This document shows positions 17,234 to 28,689 of a stretch of DNA of 64,000 nucleotides, piece by piece. The notes under the pieces are model-generated. The model was not told the DNA's origin. It did no database searches and worked only from the letters and a program-made list of their open reading frames with translations. The position numbers and the translations under genes were made by a program. The DNA comes from Pseudomonadota bacterium. GTDB lineage: Bacteria > Pseudomonadota > Alphaproteobacteria > Rhizobiales > Xanthobacteraceae. The stretch is from NCBI GenBank assembly GCA_023404705.1, contig JAEYAU010000174.1, forward strand, positions 15,636-79,635, in the 5' to 3' direction. Every line of letters begins with the position of its first letter. The stretch's first letter is position 1.

Positions 17234-17857
17234 GTGTTGAAAAAGCCCTTCCCGGCTTCTGCTGCCAGAATGCGCCTGTCCGGCGTCATCGCTCTCCTCG
17301 TGTTGTGCGCCCTGCCCGCGCAGGCGCAGCAGCCGCCGCCCACGACGCCCAGCCCTGTGGGCGAATGGCTGGTCGCAAAGAAGGTCGCACGCATCAAGAT
17401 CGCGGATTGCGACAACAAGCTCTGGGGTATCGTCTCCTGGGAAGCGCAAGCTGGTGTCGATTCCCAGAATCCCGATCCTAAACTGCGTGACAGGCCGACC
17501 TTGGGCATGCCGATTCTGCTTGGCATGCGGCAGGCCGGTGCCAACAAATGGGAAGGCCAGATCTACAATTCCCAGAACGGCAAAACCTACAACGCCAGCA
17601 TCAGCTTGCGCGACGAGAACACGTTGAAAGTGGAAGGGTGCGTCTTGTCCGTGCTGTGCGGCGGCGAGAACTGGACCCGCGTCGAGGATCCAGAGCCTCA
17701 GCCACAGAAGCAGCAGCCGCCGACGAAGCAGCCGTCAGGCACGAAGCAACCGTCAGCCGCGAAGCAGCCGCCAGCCGCAAAACGCGGCGGCGAGCCAACA
17801 AGCGACAGCGACAAGGTCTGCGCGTCAATTCCCGGAACCACGGGGTCGACCCATTAG
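17234..17857 (+). CDS. Exported DUF2147 family protein with Pro/Lys/Gln-rich tail
   Basis: About 207 residues from GTG at 17234; an ATG at 17270 is an alternative, and both give a signal peptide ending near ALPAQA. The DUF2147 beta-barrel-like domain covers about 40-140: VGEWLVAKKVARIKIADC, LWGIVSWE, MPILLGMRQ, and the closing LKVEGCVLSVLCGGENWTR. A low-complexity tail follows with repeated KQP units (QQPPTKQPSGTKQPSAAKQ), possibly interacting with the cell wall. The last 33 bases overlap the convergent hpnN gene, so the tail may be a recent extension. Function of the family is unknown. Confidence 0.78.
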   Translation: MLKKPFPASAARMRLSGVIALLVLCALPAQAQQPPPTTPSPVGEWLVAKKVARIKIADCDNKLWGIVSWEAQAGVDSQNPDPKLRDRPTLGMPILLGMRQAGANKWEGQIYNSQNGKTYNASISLRDENTLKVEGCVLSVLCGGENWTRVEDPEPQPQKQQPPTKQPSGTKQPSAAKQPPAAKRGGEPTSDSDKVCASIPGTTGSTH

Positions 17858-20404
17858 GGCTGGCTGAAACAGCACCGCCGCGGCAAGCGTGCATACCAGG
17901 GACAGCGCGAGCAGCTTGCCCATGCTCGACGTGCCCGGATGGTTCGACAGCCACAGGCTGCCGAAGGCCGTTGCCGTGGCGAGTGCGCTCCAGATCACGG
18001 CGCGCGTCAGGCTCGACTGCAGAAGATCGGCATTTCCGGCACGCCAGGCGACGATGTAATAAATCTTGAAGGCGACGCCGACGCCCAGCAGCAATGGCAG
18101 CGCGATGATATTGGCGAAATTGAGCGGCATGCCGATCAGCACGCAGATCTCGAGCGTGACCACGCCCGCGACGATGAGCGGCAGCAATGTGAGCACGACG
18201 TCGACGAAGCGCCGCAGCACAATCCAGAGCAGGATTGCGATCGATATCAAGGCGTAGACCGCGGCTTCCGCAAAGGCGCGCACCACGGTGCGCCCGGCTT
18301 CGAGGATCGAGATCGGAACGCCGACCGCATTGGGATCGACCGCCATCACGGCCGTGGCGAAACGGCGGAGCACCTCGGTGTTGTTGGCGTCGCCCTTCGG
18401 CAAGGCCGAGATCCGCGCCTTGCCATCGGCGGTCAGCCACTGCCGGCGCAAACTCTCGGGCAGGTTCTCCGTGGTGACACGCTCGGCCTGGGTGAAAGCC
18501 CGCAAGGCACCGAGACCGACCCGCAGGGAGCCAACGAAAGCGTCCTGCACGCGACTGCGCACGGCCTCATCCGCCTTGGCGAGCTGCGCCGCGGCGGCAC
18601 TCAGCCGCTGCGCTGCCTGCGCGCCGGGGCCACCGCCGCTCGCCATTCCACGCAGGCGATCCGAGAGCGCCTGCAGCGCCTCGACATTCTCGGCGTCGCT
18701 CGGCGGACTGCCCGGCGGATCGTTGAGCGTCGCGAGCTCATCGCGAAACGTCGCAAGGGCGGCGAGCTTGGCATCCTGGTCGGTCGGCACGAAGCTCAGC
18801 AGCGAGCGCGTTTCGGCCACCTCGGGAAGCTTCTGCAAGCGCTCGGCGACGGCGCCCGCCGCATCGACGGATGGCGCGATGACGTTGACCGCGTTCAGGC
18901 CGATGCGCGGATCGGAGCCGAGCTCGTTCAGCGTGGAGATCGATTCGGTCGATGGGTCGCGCAGATGAATCGGGTCGAAGTCGAATGTCAGATAGTAGAG
19001 CAATGGCGAGGCGAGCAGGACGGCCGCGACCGTTCCGCCGACGACGGGGACGCGATAGTCCTGAAGAAACCGGTCGACCGGCGCCAAGATCCGGTAGCCG
19101 ACCGGCTCCGGCTCGCCGGGCGGCCGGAGCACGCTGATCAGCGCGGGAAGCAACGTGATGCTCGTGCCGAAAGCCACCAGCATGCCGGTCCCGGCGATCA
19201 AGCCGAGCTCGGAGACACCGCGATAATGCGTCGGCAGGAAGGACATGAAGCCCGCCGCCACCGCGACAGCGGCGAGCGTGAGCGGCACTGCGATCTCACG
19301 CGCCGTGCTGCGCAACGCGGCGTACAACTCGCCAACCTTGTGCCGCTCGTCGCGGAAGCGCACGCTGAACTGGATGCCGAAATCGACGCCGATGCCGACG
19401 AACAGCACCGCGAACGCGACCGAGATCGGGTTCAGAGACTGAACCATCAGAAGGCCGAGCGCTGCGGTGGTCGACAGGCCGACAATGAGGCTGATGAGGA
19501 CTGCAACAATCAGCCGTCCTGACTTGAGTGCCAGCCACAGGATCGTGAGCACGATGAGGGTCGTCGCGATCGCGTTGATCAGCGCGCCTTCCTGGATCGA
19601 GCCGAACTCCTCGTCGCCCATCGGCACCGATCCGGTGAGACGCACGCGGGCCTGGAATTTCCCTGCGAGATCGAGATCCGACGCGGCCTGCCGAATCGCG
19701 TCGCTCGACGCCTTGCCGGGTTGAAGAGCCGAGAAGTCGAGCACCGGGATGACGGTGATCACGTTGCGCAAGTCGCTGCGCGCGGAAGGTCCGCCGTTGA
19801 GCATCTCCTGCCACGAGAACGGCTTGGAGCGGCCGGCGAGACCGGCCTCGACGGTCTCGGCGGCCATCGTCATCGGGCGCGCCAGCGCATCGAGTGTGGT
19901 CAGCTGTCGCTGCACGCCGCCCAGGACCAACACCATTGCATTGGCGACGCCGCGCAAGCTCGGATCGTCCGCCAGGGCTGCGATCACCGGCTCGGCTTGG
20001 CCGAGCCCCTGTGTGAACGCCTGTACTTCACCCAGCGGGCGAAACATCAGTCCAGTGCGCGCTAGGAATTCATCCCCGGCGATATTTTCGACGGATTTGA
20101 ACATGGGCGACTGGCGCAGGCGCTCGGTGAGCAGCGCGCTCGCGGCTTGCACGCCCTCCGGAGTCGGCGCATCGACCACGACGAGCGTCGATGCGTATTG
20201 ACCAGGAAATGTCTGTTCAAATGCGGCCTCTCGCTGCCGCCACGGAATCTCCGGGGAAATCAGCCGGTTAATGTCCGTTGTGATACTGAAATTCGCGCCC
20301 GCAAATACGCCCGAAACAAGGCCTAGCGCGATGCCGCCAGCGATCACCCACCAGGCTCGTTGGGCGCAGAATCGGACCGTCTGCGAAACGATGCGCTCTA
20401 GCAT
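17825..20404 (-). CDS. hpnN: Hopanoid transporter HpnN (RND/MMPL superfamily)
   Basis: An 859-residue RND-type inner-membrane exporter thought to move hopanoids to the outer membrane. It has one N-terminal membrane helix (about 18-36), a first periplasmic domain, a membrane bundle (about 270-430) including [23 protein letters not shown] with the MMPL-type acidic residue, a second helix near 455, a second periplasmic domain, and a second bundle (about 700-850) with [20 protein letters not shown]. The [11 protein letters not shown] and [10 protein letters not shown] segments are typical of HpnN. It diverges from dxs-ispH-hpnH across about 170 bases and overlaps the DUF2147 gene tail to tail by 33 bases. 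Confidence 0.93.
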   Translation of the reverse strand: MLERIVSQTVRFCAQRAWWVIAGGIALGLVSGVFAGANFSITTDINRLISPEIPWRQREAAFEQTFPGQYASTLVVVDAPTPEGVQAASALLTERLRQSPMFKSVENIAGDEFLARTGLMFRPLGEVQAFTQGLGQAEPVIAALADDPSLRGVANAMVLVLGGVQRQLTTLDALARPMTMAAETVEAGLAGRSKPFSWQEMLNGGPSARSDLRNVITVIPVLDFSALQPGKASSDAIRQAASDLDLAGKFQARVRLTGSVPMGDEEFGSIQEGALINAIATTLIVLTILWLALKSGRLIVAVLISLIVGLSTTAALGLLMVQSLNPISVAFAVLFVGIGVDFGIQFSVRFRDERHKVGELYAALRSTAREIAVPLTLAAVAVAAGFMSFLPTHYRGVSELGLIAGTGMLVAFGTSITLLPALISVLRPPGEPEPVGYRILAPVDRFLQDYRVPVVGGTVAAVLLASPLLYYLTFDFDPIHLRDPSTESISTLNELGSDPRIGLNAVNVIAPSVDAAGAVAERLQKLPEVAETRSLLSFVPTDQDAKLAALATFRDELATLNDPPGSPPSDAENVEALQALSDRLRGMASGGGPGAQAAQRLSAAAAQLAKADEAVRSRVQDAFVGSLRVGLGALRAFTQAERVTTENLPESLRRQWLTADGKARISALPKGDANNTEVLRRFATAVMAVDPNAVGVPISILEAGRTVVRAFAEAAVYALISIAILLWIVLRRFVDVVLTLLPLIVAGVVTLEICVLIGMPLNFANIIALPLLLGVGVAFKIYYIVAWRAGNADLLQSSLTRAVIWSALATATAFGSLWLSNHPGTSSMGKLLALSLVCTLAAAVLFQPALMGRPRGSGN

Positions 20405-20573
20405 GGCGCCCGGCCGGGCCGTGGGGGTAGACGCGGCGGGAAATCCACGGAACGATAGCGCCGCAGGACGATTGACCCATGACCGGGAGAAGAAACCACC
20501 GCTCCCCTCAGGGGCCCGTTCATTCCTTCAGCTCCGCAAATTGCATCTGCCCTCGTTCATGGAGTGCGCCGAC

Positions 20574-22550
20574 ATGTCTTCCCATCGCGGAGAAACGACT
20601 ACGCAAACTCCACGTTCCATTCTCCATTCCATCAACACTCCGACGGATTTGCGGCGCCTCGGGCCTGACAAGCTCAAAGAAGTCTCCGACGAGCTGAGGC
20701 AAGAGACGATCGATGCCGTATCTGTGACCGGCGGACATCTCGGTGCGAGCCTCGGCGTCGTCGAGCTGACCGTAGCGCTGCATTACGTCTTCGATACGCC
20801 GAATGACAAGCTGATTTGGGATGTGGGTCATCAAGCCTATCCGCACAAGATCATCACGGGTCGCCGTGATCGCATCCGGACGCTGCGCACCGGGAAGGGA
20901 CTCTCCGGCTTCACGAAGCGTGCAGAGAGTGAATTCGATTGCTTCGGCGCCGCGCATTCGTCCACCTCGATTTCGGCCGGCCTCGGCATGGCTGTGGCGC
21001 GCGATTTCGCCGGTGACACATACCGGGTCATTTGCGTGATCGGCGACGGCGCCTTGTCGGCCGGCATGGCCTACGAGGCGCTCAACAATGCGGGCGCGCT
21101 GAAGCGTCGGCTCATCGTGATCCTCAACGACAACGCGATGTCGATCGCTCCTCCGGTCGGCGCGATGTCGGACTATCTCGAGCGGCTGTTCTCGCGGGCG
21201 AGTTCGAGCGAGGCGGAGCAGCCTGCGGCCGCCTCGGGTAACAGCGCGACGCTGTTCGAGGAGCTCGGCTTTTCCTATGTCGGGATCGTCGACGGCCACG
21301 ATGTCGATCAGCTGGTTTCAGTGCTGCAGACCGTGCGTGACGCTGACAACGGGCCGGTTCTGGTCCATGTGCGGACTCAGAAGGGCAAGGGCTACGCCCC
21401 GGCCGAAGCATCGGCGGACAAGTATCATGGCGTCGTCAAGTTCGACGTGCCCACGGGCAAGCAGCACAAGGGCGTGGCCGCGGCGCCGGCCTACACCAAG
21501 GTGTTCGGCGAGGCCCTGGTGAAAGAGGCGCGCAAGGACGATCGGATCGTCGCGATCACGGCTGCAATGCCGGGCGGCACGGGCGTCGACATTTTCGGCA
21601 AGGCGTTCCCGGACCGCGCGTTCGACGTGGGCATCGCCGAGCAGCATGCCGTCACCTTTGCGGCGGGACTCGCGACGCAGGGCATCAAGCCCTTCTGCGC
21701 GATCTACTCGACGTTCTTGCAACGCGCCTACGATCAAGTCGTGCATGACGTCGCGATTCAGAAGCTGCCTGTCCGTTTCGTATTGGACCGCGCCGGCCTG
21801 GTGGGCGCCGACGGTCCGACCCATGCGGGCTCCTTCGACCTCGCCTATCTTGGCTGCCTCCCCGACTTCGTACTGATGGCCGCCGCGGACGAGGCCGAGC
21901 TGGTGCACATGGTGGCGACGGCCGTGGCAATCGATGACCGGCCATCAGCATTGCGCTATCCACGCGGCGAAGGCATCGGCCTGACTCTGCCGGACGAAGG
22001 CGTGCCGCTTGCGATCGGCCGCGGCCGCGTGGTGCGCGAAGGTCACACGATCGCGCTGCTCTCACTGGGGCCACGTCTCGCGGAATGCATGAAGGCCGCG
22101 GAGCTTCTGGCCGCGCAGGGCTTCTCGACCACCGTCGCGGACGCGCGGTTCGCAAAGCCGCTCGACAAAGACCTCATCCTGCGGCTGGCGCGCTCGCACG
22201 AGGTGCTGATCACGGTCGAGGAAGGCGCAATCGGCGGGTTCGGCGCTCATGTGATGAACCTCCTCGCCGAACACGGCGCGTTCGAGCAGCGCGGCTTCCA
22301 GATGCGCAGCATGATGTTGCCCGACAGGTTCATCGATCACGATACGCCTGCCGCAATGTACGCGCGCGCCGGCCTTGACGCTGCCACGATCGCTGGCAAG
22401 GTGCTGGCCCTGTTCGACGCGCGGCAGGCGCCCGAGCTCGACGCCTTCCAGATCGCGGCCCTGGCGGAGCGGTCAAAGCGGCGTCGTGCTTCGCAGGGAA
22501 ATGGCAGGCCGCATCAGGCAAACGGCAAGCTCAACGGAGCAGCGCGATGA
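20574..22550 (+). CDS. dxs: 1-deoxy-D-xylulose-5-phosphate synthase
   Basis: The first MEP-pathway enzyme: pyruvate plus glyceraldehyde 3-phosphate to DXP, TPP-dependent, cytoplasmic. About 658 residues from ATG at 20574 (GGAG nine bases upstream); an ATG at 20559 is possible. The frame extends further left but only into the divergent promoter region. TPP motif [20 protein letters not shown] is near residue 155, the catalytic Glu region [14 protein letters not shown] near 353, and the C-terminal transketolase domain ends with [15 protein letters not shown]. It overlaps ispH by ATGA. Placement beside hopanoid genes suggests a dedicated or boosted precursor supply; whether this is the only dxs cannot be told here. 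Confidence 0.95.
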   Translation: MSSHRGETTTQTPRSILHSINTPTDLRRLGPDKLKEVSDELRQETIDAVSVTGGHLGASLGVVELTVALHYVFDTPNDKLIWDVGHQAYPHKIITGRRDRIRTLRTGKGLSGFTKRAESEFDCFGAAHSSTSISAGLGMAVARDFAGDTYRVICVIGDGALSAGMAYEALNNAGALKRRLIVILNDNAMSIAPPVGAMSDYLERLFSRASSSEAEQPAAASGNSATLFEELGFSYVGIVDGHDVDQLVSVLQTVRDADNGPVLVHVRTQKGKGYAPAEASADKYHGVVKFDVPTGKQHKGVAAAPAYTKVFGEALVKEARKDDRIVAITAAMPGGTGVDIFGKAFPDRAFDVGIAEQHAVTFAAGLATQGIKPFCAIYSTFLQRAYDQVVHDVAIQKLPVRFVLDRAGLVGADGPTHAGSFDLAYLGCLPDFVLMAAADEAELVHMVATAVAIDDRPSALRYPRGEGIGLTLPDEGVPLAIGRGRVVREGHTIALLSLGPRLAECMKAAELLAAQGFSTTVADARFAKPLDKDLILRLARSHEVLITVEEGAIGGFGAHVMNLLAEHGAFEQRGFQMRSMMLPDRFIDHDTPAAMYARAGLDAATIAGKVLALFDARQAPELDAFQIAALAERSKRRRASQGNGRPHQANGKLNGAAR

Positions 22551-23542
22551 AGGTCATTCTGGCAAAGCCCCGCGGCTTCTGTGCCGGTGTCGTGCGCGCC
22601 ATCGAGATTGTCGAGCGGGCGCTCGAGAAGTACGGGCCGCCGGTCTATGTCAGGCACGAGATTGTGCATAACAAATGGGTGGTCGACTCGCTGAAGGCGC
22701 GCGGCGCTTGCTTCGTCGAAGAGCTGTCCGAAGTGCCGGCTAATGCGGTCACCATTTTCAGTGCGCATGGCGTCTCCAAGGCGGTGGAGGCTGAGGCCAA
22801 GGAACGCGGGCTGCGCGTCCTGAACGCCACGTGCCCGCTCGTGTCGAAGGTGCACGCCCAGGGCCGCCACTATGTCCGCAACGGCCGCACCGTGATCATG
22901 GTCGGCCATGCGGGTCATCCGGAGGTCGAGGGGACGCTCGGGCAGATCTCCGGCCCCGTCCTGCTGGTGCAGTCCGAGCAGGACGTCGCCGACCTGACCG
23001 TCGATCGCGAGACGCCGATCGCCTACGTCACCCAGACGACGCTGAGCATCGACGACACGCGCGGCATCATCGAGGCCCTCTATCGGCGGTTCGACGACGT
23101 GGTCGGCCCCGGCGTGGAGGACATCTGCTACGCCACGCAGAACCGGCAGACTGCCCTGCTCGAGCTGTCGCGGCTCGTCGACGTGATCTTCGTGGTCGGC
23201 GCCAAGAACAGCTCGAACTCGAACCGGCTGCGCGAGCTCGGGGTCGGCGCCCACGTGCCGACCTATCTGATTGCCGATGGCAGCGAGCTGCAGCCGGAGT
23301 GGTTGACGGGCGTCGAGGTGGTTGGCATTACGGCGGGTGCATCGGCGCCGGAAGTCATGGTACGAAATGTGATCGCCACGTTGCGCCGCTTTGGTCCTGT
23401 CGAGCTGTTCACCCTGCCCGGTCAGGACGAGAATATCGAATTCCGCGTGCCGGTCGATCTGCTGGATATGGCCGGCGCAAGCACAATTACGAAGGACAAC
23501 GGTCTTGGGAATTCCTCTCCGGCAGAAGCTCTCAGTCGGTAG
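22547..23542 (+). CDS. ispH: 4-hydroxy-3-methylbut-2-enyl diphosphate reductase IspH
   Basis: The last MEP-pathway enzyme, an iron-sulphur reductase making IPP and DMAPP. It is 331 residues. Three cluster cysteines are visible in [28 protein letters not shown] and [12 protein letters not shown]. The catalytic Glu region appears in YVTQTTLS and the SxN motif in [11 protein letters not shown]. It starts within the dxs stop (ATGA) and its last 38 bases overlap hpnH. The C-terminus ([17 protein letters not shown]) is slightly extended because of this overlap. Confidence 0.95.
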   Translation: MKVILAKPRGFCAGVVRAIEIVERALEKYGPPVYVRHEIVHNKWVVDSLKARGACFVEELSEVPANAVTIFSAHGVSKAVEAEAKERGLRVLNATCPLVSKVHAQGRHYVRNGRTVIMVGHAGHPEVEGTLGQISGPVLLVQSEQDVADLTVDRETPIAYVTQTTLSIDDTRGIIEALYRRFDDVVGPGVEDICYATQNRQTALLELSRLVDVIFVVGAKNSSNSNRLRELGVGAHVPTYLIADGSELQPEWLTGVEVVGITAGASAPEVMVRNVIATLRRFGPVELFTLPGQDENIEFRVPVDLLDMAGASTITKDNGLGNSSPAEALSR

Positions 23543-24683
23543 CTACGTCCTGCGTCAGCGCCTGAGCGGGCGCAAGCGCTATCCCCTGGTGTTGATGCTG
23601 GAGCCGCTGTTCCGGTGCAATCTCGCATGCGCGGGCTGCGGCAAGATCGACTATCCGGATCCGATCCTGCACCAGAACATGTCGGTCGAGGATGCGCTGC
23701 GGGCGGTCGACGAATGCGGCGCGCCCGTGGTGTCGATCGCCGGCGGCGAGCCGCTGCTGCACAAGCAGCTGCCCGAGATCGTCGACGGGATCGTCGCGCG
23801 GCGCAAGTTCGTCTATCTGTGCACGAACGCGCTGCTGATGGACAAGAAGCTCGCGGCCTACAAGCCGAGCGTCTACTTCACCTGGTCGGTGCACCTCGAT
23901 GGCGACCGCGAGATGCACGACACATCGGTGTGCCAGCCAGGCGTCTACGATCGCGCCGTCGCGGCGATTGCGCGGGCGAAGCGGGAAGGCTTCCGCGTCA
24001 ACATCAACTGCACGCTGTTCAATACCGCCCAAGGCGAGCGCGTCGCGACATTCTTCGACGAAGTGACCAAGCTGGGCGTCGATGGCATCACGGTGTCGCC
24101 CGGCTATGCCTACGAGCGCGCGCCGGATCAGCAGCACTTCCTCAACCGCGACCGCACGAAGCGGCTCTTCCGCGATATCCTGCGGCGCGGCCCGACCGGA
24201 AAGTCCTGGTCGTTCAGCCAGTCGAGCCTGTTCCTCGACTTCCTCGCCGGCAACCAGAGCTACCACTGCACGCCCTGGGGCAATCCGACCCGGACCATCT
24301 TCGGCTGGCAGCGCCCATGCTATCTGCTCGGTGAGGGCTATGCGCGCACCTTCGACGAACTGATGAGCGAGACCGATTGGGACAGTTACGGCACGGGCAA
24401 TTACGAGAAATGCGCCGACTGCATGGTGCACAGCGGCTATGAGGCGAGCGCGGTCAACGATGCGGTCGCGAACCCCCTCAAGGCGCTCGGCGTCGCGCTA
24501 CGGGGTGTCCGCACGGACGGCCCGATGAAGCCGGAGATCGATCTGAGCCGGCAGCGTCCTGCGGAGTATGTTTTCTCGCGGCACGTGGCGCAGAAGCTCG
24601 ATGAGATCCGCGACAAGGAAGCGGCGAATCGCAATACGGCGCGGCCGAAGGGCGAGGCCGTCGGCGCTACATCCCGAACCTGA
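23505..24683 (+). CDS. hpnH: Adenosyl-hopene transferase HpnH (radical SAM)
   Basis: This enzyme adds the 5'-deoxyadenosyl group to diploptene, giving adenosylhopane, the first step of C35 hopanoid side chains. About 392 residues. TTG at 23505 was chosen because the protein then starts [13 protein letters not shown], as family members do, and AAGGA lies 8 bases ahead; it overlaps ispH by 38 bases. The radical SAM cluster is RCNLACAGC (Cys38, Cys42, Cys45), followed by [13 protein letters not shown]. The C-terminal cysteines [14 protein letters not shown] are typical of HpnH. The 3' end overlaps shc tail to tail by 17 bases. hpnG, the usual next step, is not in the window. Confidence 0.94.
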   Translation: MGIPLRQKLSVGSYVLRQRLSGRKRYPLVLMLEPLFRCNLACAGCGKIDYPDPILHQNMSVEDALRAVDECGAPVVSIAGGEPLLHKQLPEIVDGIVARRKFVYLCTNALLMDKKLAAYKPSVYFTWSVHLDGDREMHDTSVCQPGVYDRAVAAIARAKREGFRVNINCTLFNTAQGERVATFFDEVTKLGVDGITVSPGYAYERAPDQQHFLNRDRTKRLFRDILRRGPTGKSWSFSQSSLFLDFLAGNQSYHCTPWGNPTRTIFGWQRPCYLLGEGYARTFDELMSETDWDSYGTGNYEKCADCMVHSGYEASAVNDAVANPLKALGVALRGVRTDGPMKPEIDLSRQRPAEYVFSRHVAQKLDEIRDKEAANRNTARPKGEAVGATSRT

Positions 24684-26607
24684 CGGTACCCTCGCGGCCC
24701 GAAATGTTGCGGTAGCGCGCGAGCGCCCAGAGCGGGAAGAATTTGCTGTAGCCGTGATAGCGCAAATAGAACACGCGCGGGAATCCCCCGCCCGTGTAAT
24801 AGGGCTCATGCCAGAAGCCGTCGTCGCCCTGGGCGCGCGCCAGATACTCGATGCCGCGCTTCACGGCAGGCTGCTCCGCGCCGCCGACCGCCATGAGACC
24901 GAGCAGCGCCCAGGCGGTCTGCGATGCCGTGCTCGGGGCGCGTTCGTAGCCCCGATAATCGAGACGGTAGCTGTCGCCACTCTCACCCCAGCCGCCGTCG
25001 GCGTTCTGAATCGACTTCAGCCACTCGGCGGCACGCGCCATTGCGGCGACGGTCTCCGGCGTCCGGCACAGGTTCAGCGCGCAGAGCGATGACCAGGTCC
25101 CATAAATGTAATTGACGCCCCAGCGGCCAAACCAGCTGCCGTCCGGCTTCTGCGTTTGCAGCAGATACGCGACACCGCGCGCCAATGGCTCGCTGCTTTG
25201 CGGCGACTGGCCGAGTTGCGCCAGCATCGACACGCAGCGCGCCGTGACGTCTTCGGTCGGCGGATCGATCAGGGCACCGTGATCCGCGAACGGGATGTTG
25301 TTGAGATAGTCATGGATGTTGTCGGCATCGAAGGCCGCCCACCCGCCGTTCCGGCTCTGCAGGCCGACGATCCATTCGACGGCGCGGGAGATCGCCTCGT
25401 CGAAGCGGTTGCCGGCGCCGAGCCGGCGCGCCCGATCCATCGCCATGACGACGACCGCAGTATCGTCGAGGTCCGGATAATGCGGGTTGGCGTATTGGAA
25501 GGCCCAGCCGCCCGGCTGCGCATCCGGACGCCGCTCGATCCAGTCGCCGCGGACATCGAGCACCTGGCGCGGCAACAGCCAGTCGAGTCCGCGCAGCGCG
25601 GCGGCTTCCGCGGCCGGCGTTCCGACCTCGAACATCGCGTGACAGGCGAGCGCCGTGTCCCATACCGGGGAGACGCAGGGCTGGCAGTAGGCCTCGCGAT
25701 CGCCGAGCACGAGCAGCTTCTCGACCGAGCCCCGTGCGATCGCGGCCTTCTCGGGCTGCTGCAGCACATCGTACATCAGCGTGGCGTTGACCATCGCGGG
25801 AAAGATGGCGCCGAGCCCGTCCTCGCCGTTGAGGCGCTCGGACACGAAGGCTTCCACACGCTCGATGGCGCGGCGCCGCAGCCCGGCCGGGACGATGCGG
25901 ACAAAGCCGCGCAGCAGCACGTCGATGGCAGCGAAGGCCGCGAACCAACTGCGCTTCTGGTGCGCCGCGCGCGAGCGCGGACCGACGGTCTCGGGAGGCT
26001 CGAGAAACAGCTCGTCGATCGTGACCCCGCGCGGATTCTTGGCGCGCGGCCGCAACGCCTGCAGCACCAGCAGTGGGGCGATCACGGTCCTGGCCCAATA
26101 CGAGACCTTGCTCAGGTGGAAGGGAAACCAGCGCGGCAGCAGGATGATCTCTACCGGCATTTCGGGCACCGCCCGCCAGCGCAGGATGCCGAACAAGGCC
26201 AGCAGGATCCGCGTGAACACATTCGACTGCGCGGCTCCCCCGTTCGCGAGGATCGCGTCGCGCGCGCGGCGCATATGCGGCAGGTCCGGATCGTCGCCGA
26301 TCATCTTCAAGGCGAAATATGCTTTGACGCTCGCGCTCATGTCGAAAGCGCCGCCGTGATACAGCGCCCAGCCGTCGTGATCGCACTGGATGCGACGCAG
26401 ATAAGCCGCGATCTTCCCTTCGAGCGCCGCATCGACCGGCTCGCCGCGAAAATGCCGGAGCAAGACATATTCGGCCGGAATCGTGGCATCGGCCTCGAGC
26501 TCGAAGAGCCAGTGGCCGTCGTTCCGTTGCCGCCGCATCAGGCCCGCGGCCGCCTTGGATTCCGAGCCTGCTTGCGACTCCGGGCTGCTGGCGTATTGCA
26601 GGTTCAT
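24667..26607 (-). CDS. shc: Squalene-hopene cyclase
   Basis: Cyclises squalene to hopene/diplopterol at the inner membrane. About 646 residues from MNLQYASSPES, whose ATG overlaps the hpnE stop by four bases; the longer frame upstream is an hpnE shadow. The catalytic aspartate motif is PDLDDTAVVVMA near residue 375 (DXDD type). Several QW repeats are visible: QRNDGHWLFELE, RNGGWAAFDADN, KPDGSWFGRWGV, NADGGWGESG and GDDGFWHEPYY. Length matches the family. It is the final gene of the minus-strand operon hpnB-C-D-E-shc. Confidence 0.95.
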   Translation of the reverse strand: MNLQYASSPESQAGSESKAAAGLMRRQRNDGHWLFELEADATIPAEYVLLRHFRGEPVDAALEGKIAAYLRRIQCDHDGWALYHGGAFDMSASVKAYFALKMIGDDPDLPHMRRARDAILANGGAAQSNVFTRILLALFGILRWRAVPEMPVEIILLPRWFPFHLSKVSYWARTVIAPLLVLQALRPRAKNPRGVTIDELFLEPPETVGPRSRAAHQKRSWFAAFAAIDVLLRGFVRIVPAGLRRRAIERVEAFVSERLNGEDGLGAIFPAMVNATLMYDVLQQPEKAAIARGSVEKLLVLGDREAYCQPCVSPVWDTALACHAMFEVGTPAAEAAALRGLDWLLPRQVLDVRGDWIERRPDAQPGGWAFQYANPHYPDLDDTAVVVMAMDRARRLGAGNRFDEAISRAVEWIVGLQSRNGGWAAFDADNIHDYLNNIPFADHGALIDPPTEDVTARCVSMLAQLGQSPQSSEPLARGVAYLLQTQKPDGSWFGRWGVNYIYGTWSSLCALNLCRTPETVAAMARAAEWLKSIQNADGGWGESGDSYRLDYRGYERAPSTASQTAWALLGLMAVGGAEQPAVKRGIEYLARAQGDDGFWHEPYYTGGGFPRVFYLRYHGYSKFFPLWALARYRNISGREGTVRFGM

Positions 26608-27875
26608 GCGGCTGGCCTCATCGCCTGCCCGATCAGCTGCGCGGCACGGAAGCCGGAGCGCACGGCGCCTTCCAGCGTCGCCGGCAGGCCGGTGGCGGTC
26701 CAGTCGCCGGCCAGCAGCAGATTCTCGAACTCGGTCTCCGCCGGCGGGCGCATACGGTTCTGCTCGGGCGTCGCCGCGAAGGTGGCGCGGCGCTCGCGCA
26801 CGATCTGCCAGCGCGGCATCGCATCGGGCAGACCGCCGATCTGCGAAACCTCGCGCCAGATCGTGGCGGCGAGCTCGGCACGCGGCACATCGAAAAAGCG
26901 ATCCGCATTGCTGATCGTCACCGAGATGCGGTCCGGATGGTTGAAAATCCATTCGCTGGTGCCGTTGAGCACGCCGAGCATCGGCGGCAGCGCATCCCCC
27001 GCCGCGATGGCGAAATTCGCATTGAGGATGCCGCGAAACTCGTTCGGCGCGCGCAGCCCCGGCACAAGCCTGACGGCGGCATGCGCCGGGACCGCGAGGA
27101 TCACGGCATCGTCGGCGCCGAGCGCAACTTCGCGGTTCGACAGCTTCAGCGCGCTGATCCGCGCGCCCGAGCGCACCAGCGCCGTCAATTCGTCACCGAA
27201 GCTGATCTCGACACCGCGTGCGCGAAGGTAATCGATCGCCGGGTCGACAAAGACCGTGCAGAGGCCGTGACGTGCCAGCAGGGGCCGGCAATACTCGCCG
27301 CCCCGCGCGACCGTTTCGCGAATGAGGGCTGCGGCGAGCCGCGATGAGCCGTCGGGCGGCGCCGTGTTCAGCGCCGCCAGCATCACGGGCTCAAGAAAAC
27401 GCTGATACAGCGGCCCACGGCAGTCCACGACCTCTCTGATCGGCCGATCGCCGGAGGCGAAAGCGAGGCGCGCCAGCGGCAGGTAATCGAGCAGACCCGT
27501 CTGTGGCACGCGCCGGCTCTTATCGAAGAGCCAGCGCGGAAAACGGCTGTCATTGAGGTTCACGGCCCAGCGTTCGCCGCTCGCGAGGTCGACGAAGGCG
27601 AACTCTGCCCTCTCGGGCCGATACAGCCGGTCCGCAGAGCCGATCGTGCGTGCAAAATCGAGCACGGCATGATTGCCGGAGAGCACGATATGAGTGCCGT
27701 TGTCGATCGACAGGCCGATCGCATCGTCGAAATAGGTCCGGCAGCGGCCGCCCGCCTGCGACGTCGCCTCGTGCAACACGACCTTGCGGCCGGCTTCGGT
27801 CAGCCGCACGGCAGCGGCCAATCCCGCCACCCCGGCCCCGATCACATGCGTTACGGCACGATCAGACGAAGGCAT
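26604..27875 (-). CDS. hpnE: Hydroxysqualene dehydroxylase HpnE
   Basis: A FAD-dependent amine-oxidase-like enzyme that reductively removes the hydroxyl of hydroxysqualene to give squalene. 423 residues. Dinucleotide motif VIGAGVAGLAAAVRLTEAG is at about 11-29, with HEATSQAGGRCRT after it; the C-terminal FAD contact is LLLAGDWTATGLPATLEGAV near residue 390. It overlaps hpnD by 14 bases at its start and shc by ATGA at its end, showing tight coupling. HpnC, HpnD and HpnE together replace a eukaryotic-type squalene synthase. Confidence 0.93.
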   Translation of the reverse strand: MPSSDRAVTHVIGAGVAGLAAAVRLTEAGRKVVLHEATSQAGGRCRTYFDDAIGLSIDNGTHIVLSGNHAVLDFARTIGSADRLYRPERAEFAFVDLASGERWAVNLNDSRFPRWLFDKSRRVPQTGLLDYLPLARLAFASGDRPIREVVDCRGPLYQRFLEPVMLAALNTAPPDGSSRLAAALIRETVARGGEYCRPLLARHGLCTVFVDPAIDYLRARGVEISFGDELTALVRSGARISALKLSNREVALGADDAVILAVPAHAAVRLVPGLRAPNEFRGILNANFAIAAGDALPPMLGVLNGTSEWIFNHPDRISVTISNADRFFDVPRAELAATIWREVSQIGGLPDAMPRWQIVRERRATFAATPEQNRMRPPAETEFENLLLAGDWTATGLPATLEGAVRSGFRAAQLIGQAMRPAA

Positions 27876-28689
27876 GTCGCAACGCTGTCCAGATCAGTTT
27901 GGGCTTGTTCAGGCGAACGGCCCGGCGTGGAGCAGCCCAGCCGCGCGCGCAGAGCTCGGCGAGCAATTGGCCATAGACCTCGCGCATGATCTTCGGCGCT
28001 CGCACGGCCCGGCGGGGCGCCGCGGCCAGGATGCGATCGGCCGCCGCGAAGTGACGGCGCGCGATGTCACAGACGAACTCGCAGGCGATGCCGAGCCGTG
28101 GCTCCTTCATGACCTCGGCGGGATCGCTGTGATGGATGTCCGCCAGCGCCAGCGCCTCGCGCGGCAGATAGAGCCGGCCCATCGCGGCGTCTTCATCGAT
28201 GTCGCGCAGCACATTGACGAGCTGGAGAGCCTGTCCAAGATGATGAGCGAGCTGTCTCCCGGGTTCGCGCTCCATGCCGAACACGCGTACGGAGAGCCGG
28301 CCGACCGCGCAGGCCACGCGATCGCAGTAGAGCTCGAGCTCGGTCAGCGCCGGCGCCCGTATATCGGCGCGTGCATCCATCTCCATGCCGTCGAGCAGCC
28401 CGTAAAAGTCCTCTCGCTCGAGAGCGAAACGTTCGACCGGCTGGACGAGGTTTGCGGTTCCGGGCCTTGCCTCGCCGGCGTAGAGCGCGTCGATGTCGTC
28501 ACGCCACTGGCGCAGTTTCGCGAGACGGTCCGGCCGCGGCGCGTTGCCATCGGCGATGTCGTCGATGTCGCGGCAGAACGAGTAGATCGCAAACATGGCA
28601 TTGCGTTGCTCGCGCTGCAGAATGCGCATCGCGAGATAGAACGAGCTGCCATGGCTCACGGTCTGTGGGGTGTGCTCGACAGTTTGCAT
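27862..28689 (-). CDS. hpnD: Presqualene diphosphate synthase HpnD
   Basis: Condenses two farnesyl diphosphates to presqualene diphosphate. 275 residues of the squalene/phytoene synthase fold. The first aspartate-rich motif is YSFCRDIDDIAD (about 37-47), and the second is LVNVLRDIDEDAAMGRLYLP (about 160-180), both intact. The start overlaps the hpnC stop by one base (TGATG). This protein, with its canonical second DxxxD motif, fits HpnD, while its neighbour fits HpnC. Confidence 0.93.
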   Translation of the reverse strand: MQTVEHTPQTVSHGSSFYLAMRILQREQRNAMFAIYSFCRDIDDIADGNAPRPDRLAKLRQWRDDIDALYAGEARPGTANLVQPVERFALEREDFYGLLDGMEMDARADIRAPALTELELYCDRVACAVGRLSVRVFGMEREPGRQLAHHLGQALQLVNVLRDIDEDAAMGRLYLPREALALADIHHSDPAEVMKEPRLGIACEFVCDIARRHFAAADRILAAAPRRAVRAPKIMREVYGQLLAELCARGWAAPRRAVRLNKPKLIWTALRHAFV

